DNA from: a gamma proteobacterium symbiont of Ctena orbiculata
GTDB lineage: Bacteria > Pseudomonadota > Gammaproteobacteria > Chromatiales > Chromatiaceae
DNA: 64,000 bases
Assembly (NCBI GenBank): GCA_003058525.1
Contig: QBVD01000040.1
Location: 78,279-142,278, forward strand
Reading direction: 5' to 3'
Part shown: piece by piece, positions 63,856-64,000 of the stretch
Layout: the number at the start of each line of letters is the position of its first letter
Numbering within the stretch: position 1 is the first letter of the stretch
Notes under the pieces: model-generated
Seen by the model: the letters and a program-made list of their open reading frames with translations, nothing else
The model's database searches: none
Told to the model about the DNA's origin: nothing
Program-made: the position numbers and the translations under genes

Positions 63856-64000
63856 ATGGCTCATTGTAATACGATCTTCTTGCAATTACTAAAACTTGTG
63901 TCGAGACATGAATTTGAAACTCTCGCTAAACAGCACCACACAGGCCGTTCCTTCAGAACGGCCTCTCGATGGTCGCAGTTTGTGGTCATGATGATGGCGC
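63856..64000 (+). CDS. IS4-family transposase, N-terminal part (truncated by window end)
   Basis: 48 codons are visible: MAHCNTIFLQLLKLVSRHEF, ETLAKQHHTGRSFRTASRWS and QFVVMMMA, the DUF4372-type N-terminus found in many IS4 transposases (F-x2-L-x-LVSRHEFE and F-x-RTASRWSQFV). The catalytic DDE part is beyond the right edge. It starts 178 bp after the divergent DNR-like gene, whose promoter region it may affect. Confidence 0.88.
   Translation, partial: MAHCNTIFLQLLKLVSRHEFETLAKQHHTGRSFRTASRWSQFVVMMMA

Overview
The window is a piece of a gammaproteobacterial chromosome. Gene order and products resemble Pseudomonas and the Chromatiales-like sulfur oxidisers: pilGH next to gshB-tonB-yqgE-ruvX-pyrR-pyrB-pyrC', then purMN, pilSRABCD-coaE and clpB. 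I cannot name the species. A sulfur-oxidising or symbiotic relative is an inference from overall flavour, from a periplasmic rhodanese and from a DNR-like regulator, not from a diagnostic gene.

Layout. 1-2.2 kb (minus): twitching-motility response regulators PilH (cut by the window edge) and PilG, then a secreted rhodanese and a small secreted protein. 2.4-8.9 kb (plus): gshB, tonB, yqgE, ruvX and a pyrimidine operon pyrR-pyrB-pyrX plus a PyrK-like ferredoxin reductase. 9-15.9 kb: outer-membrane barrel, CDP-alcohol phosphatidyltransferase, DUF2066 protein, purM-purN-DUF3108, radC, rpmB-rpmG. 15.9-23.7 kb: solitary hydantoinase A, a Gld-like ABC exporter cluster, mutM, ispB and tRNA-Pro(CGG).

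24-34 kb is an accessory defence island directly downstream of the tRNA: a type I restriction-modification operon (hsdM, hsdS, hsdR) interrupted by an Abi_2/AbiF-like HEPN gene with its own promoter and a short terminator-ended RNA candidate, a diverged scrap of an hsdM 3' end, a PD-(D/E)XK-like nuclease and a nuclease-DUF5655 protein. hsdR carries one in-frame TAA separating its nuclease from its motor. The methylase may be active while restriction is lost, or the extra nucleases and the Abi module may be the working effectors.

34-41.6 kb (minus): SWIM zinc-finger protein, VanZ-like protein, a degenerate HD-GYP protein, UDP-glucose dehydrogenase and a PlsC-type acyltransferase. Between the HD-GYP gene and ugd lies a mosaic in which the proximal ends of both neighbours have been duplicated in alternation with a palindromic repeat. 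42-48 kb: peptide deformylase, GcvR-like ACT protein, purine nucleoside phosphorylase/laccase-domain protein, rluD, bamD, glnB and nadE. 48.3-57.7 kb (plus): the type IV pilus block (PP0621-like protein, PilS, PilR, PilA, PilB, PilC, PilD, CoaE), with a sigma-54 promoter before pilA. 58-63.7 kb (minus): clpB, purK-purE and a DNR-like Crp/Fnr regulator. The window ends inside an IS4-type transposase.

Two families of short non-autonomous inverted-repeat elements are scattered through the intergenic regions. Family 1 has ends TAGGGCCTGTTAACACTAAT (10.3, 10.4, 14.6, 18.0, 23.8 and 60.9 kb). Family 2 has GTCCGCAAATGAACGCGAAT-like arms around GTGGGAA hairpins (38.5-39.5, 41.7, 57.7 and 60.7-61.2 kb). 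They account for most of the non-coding structure here.
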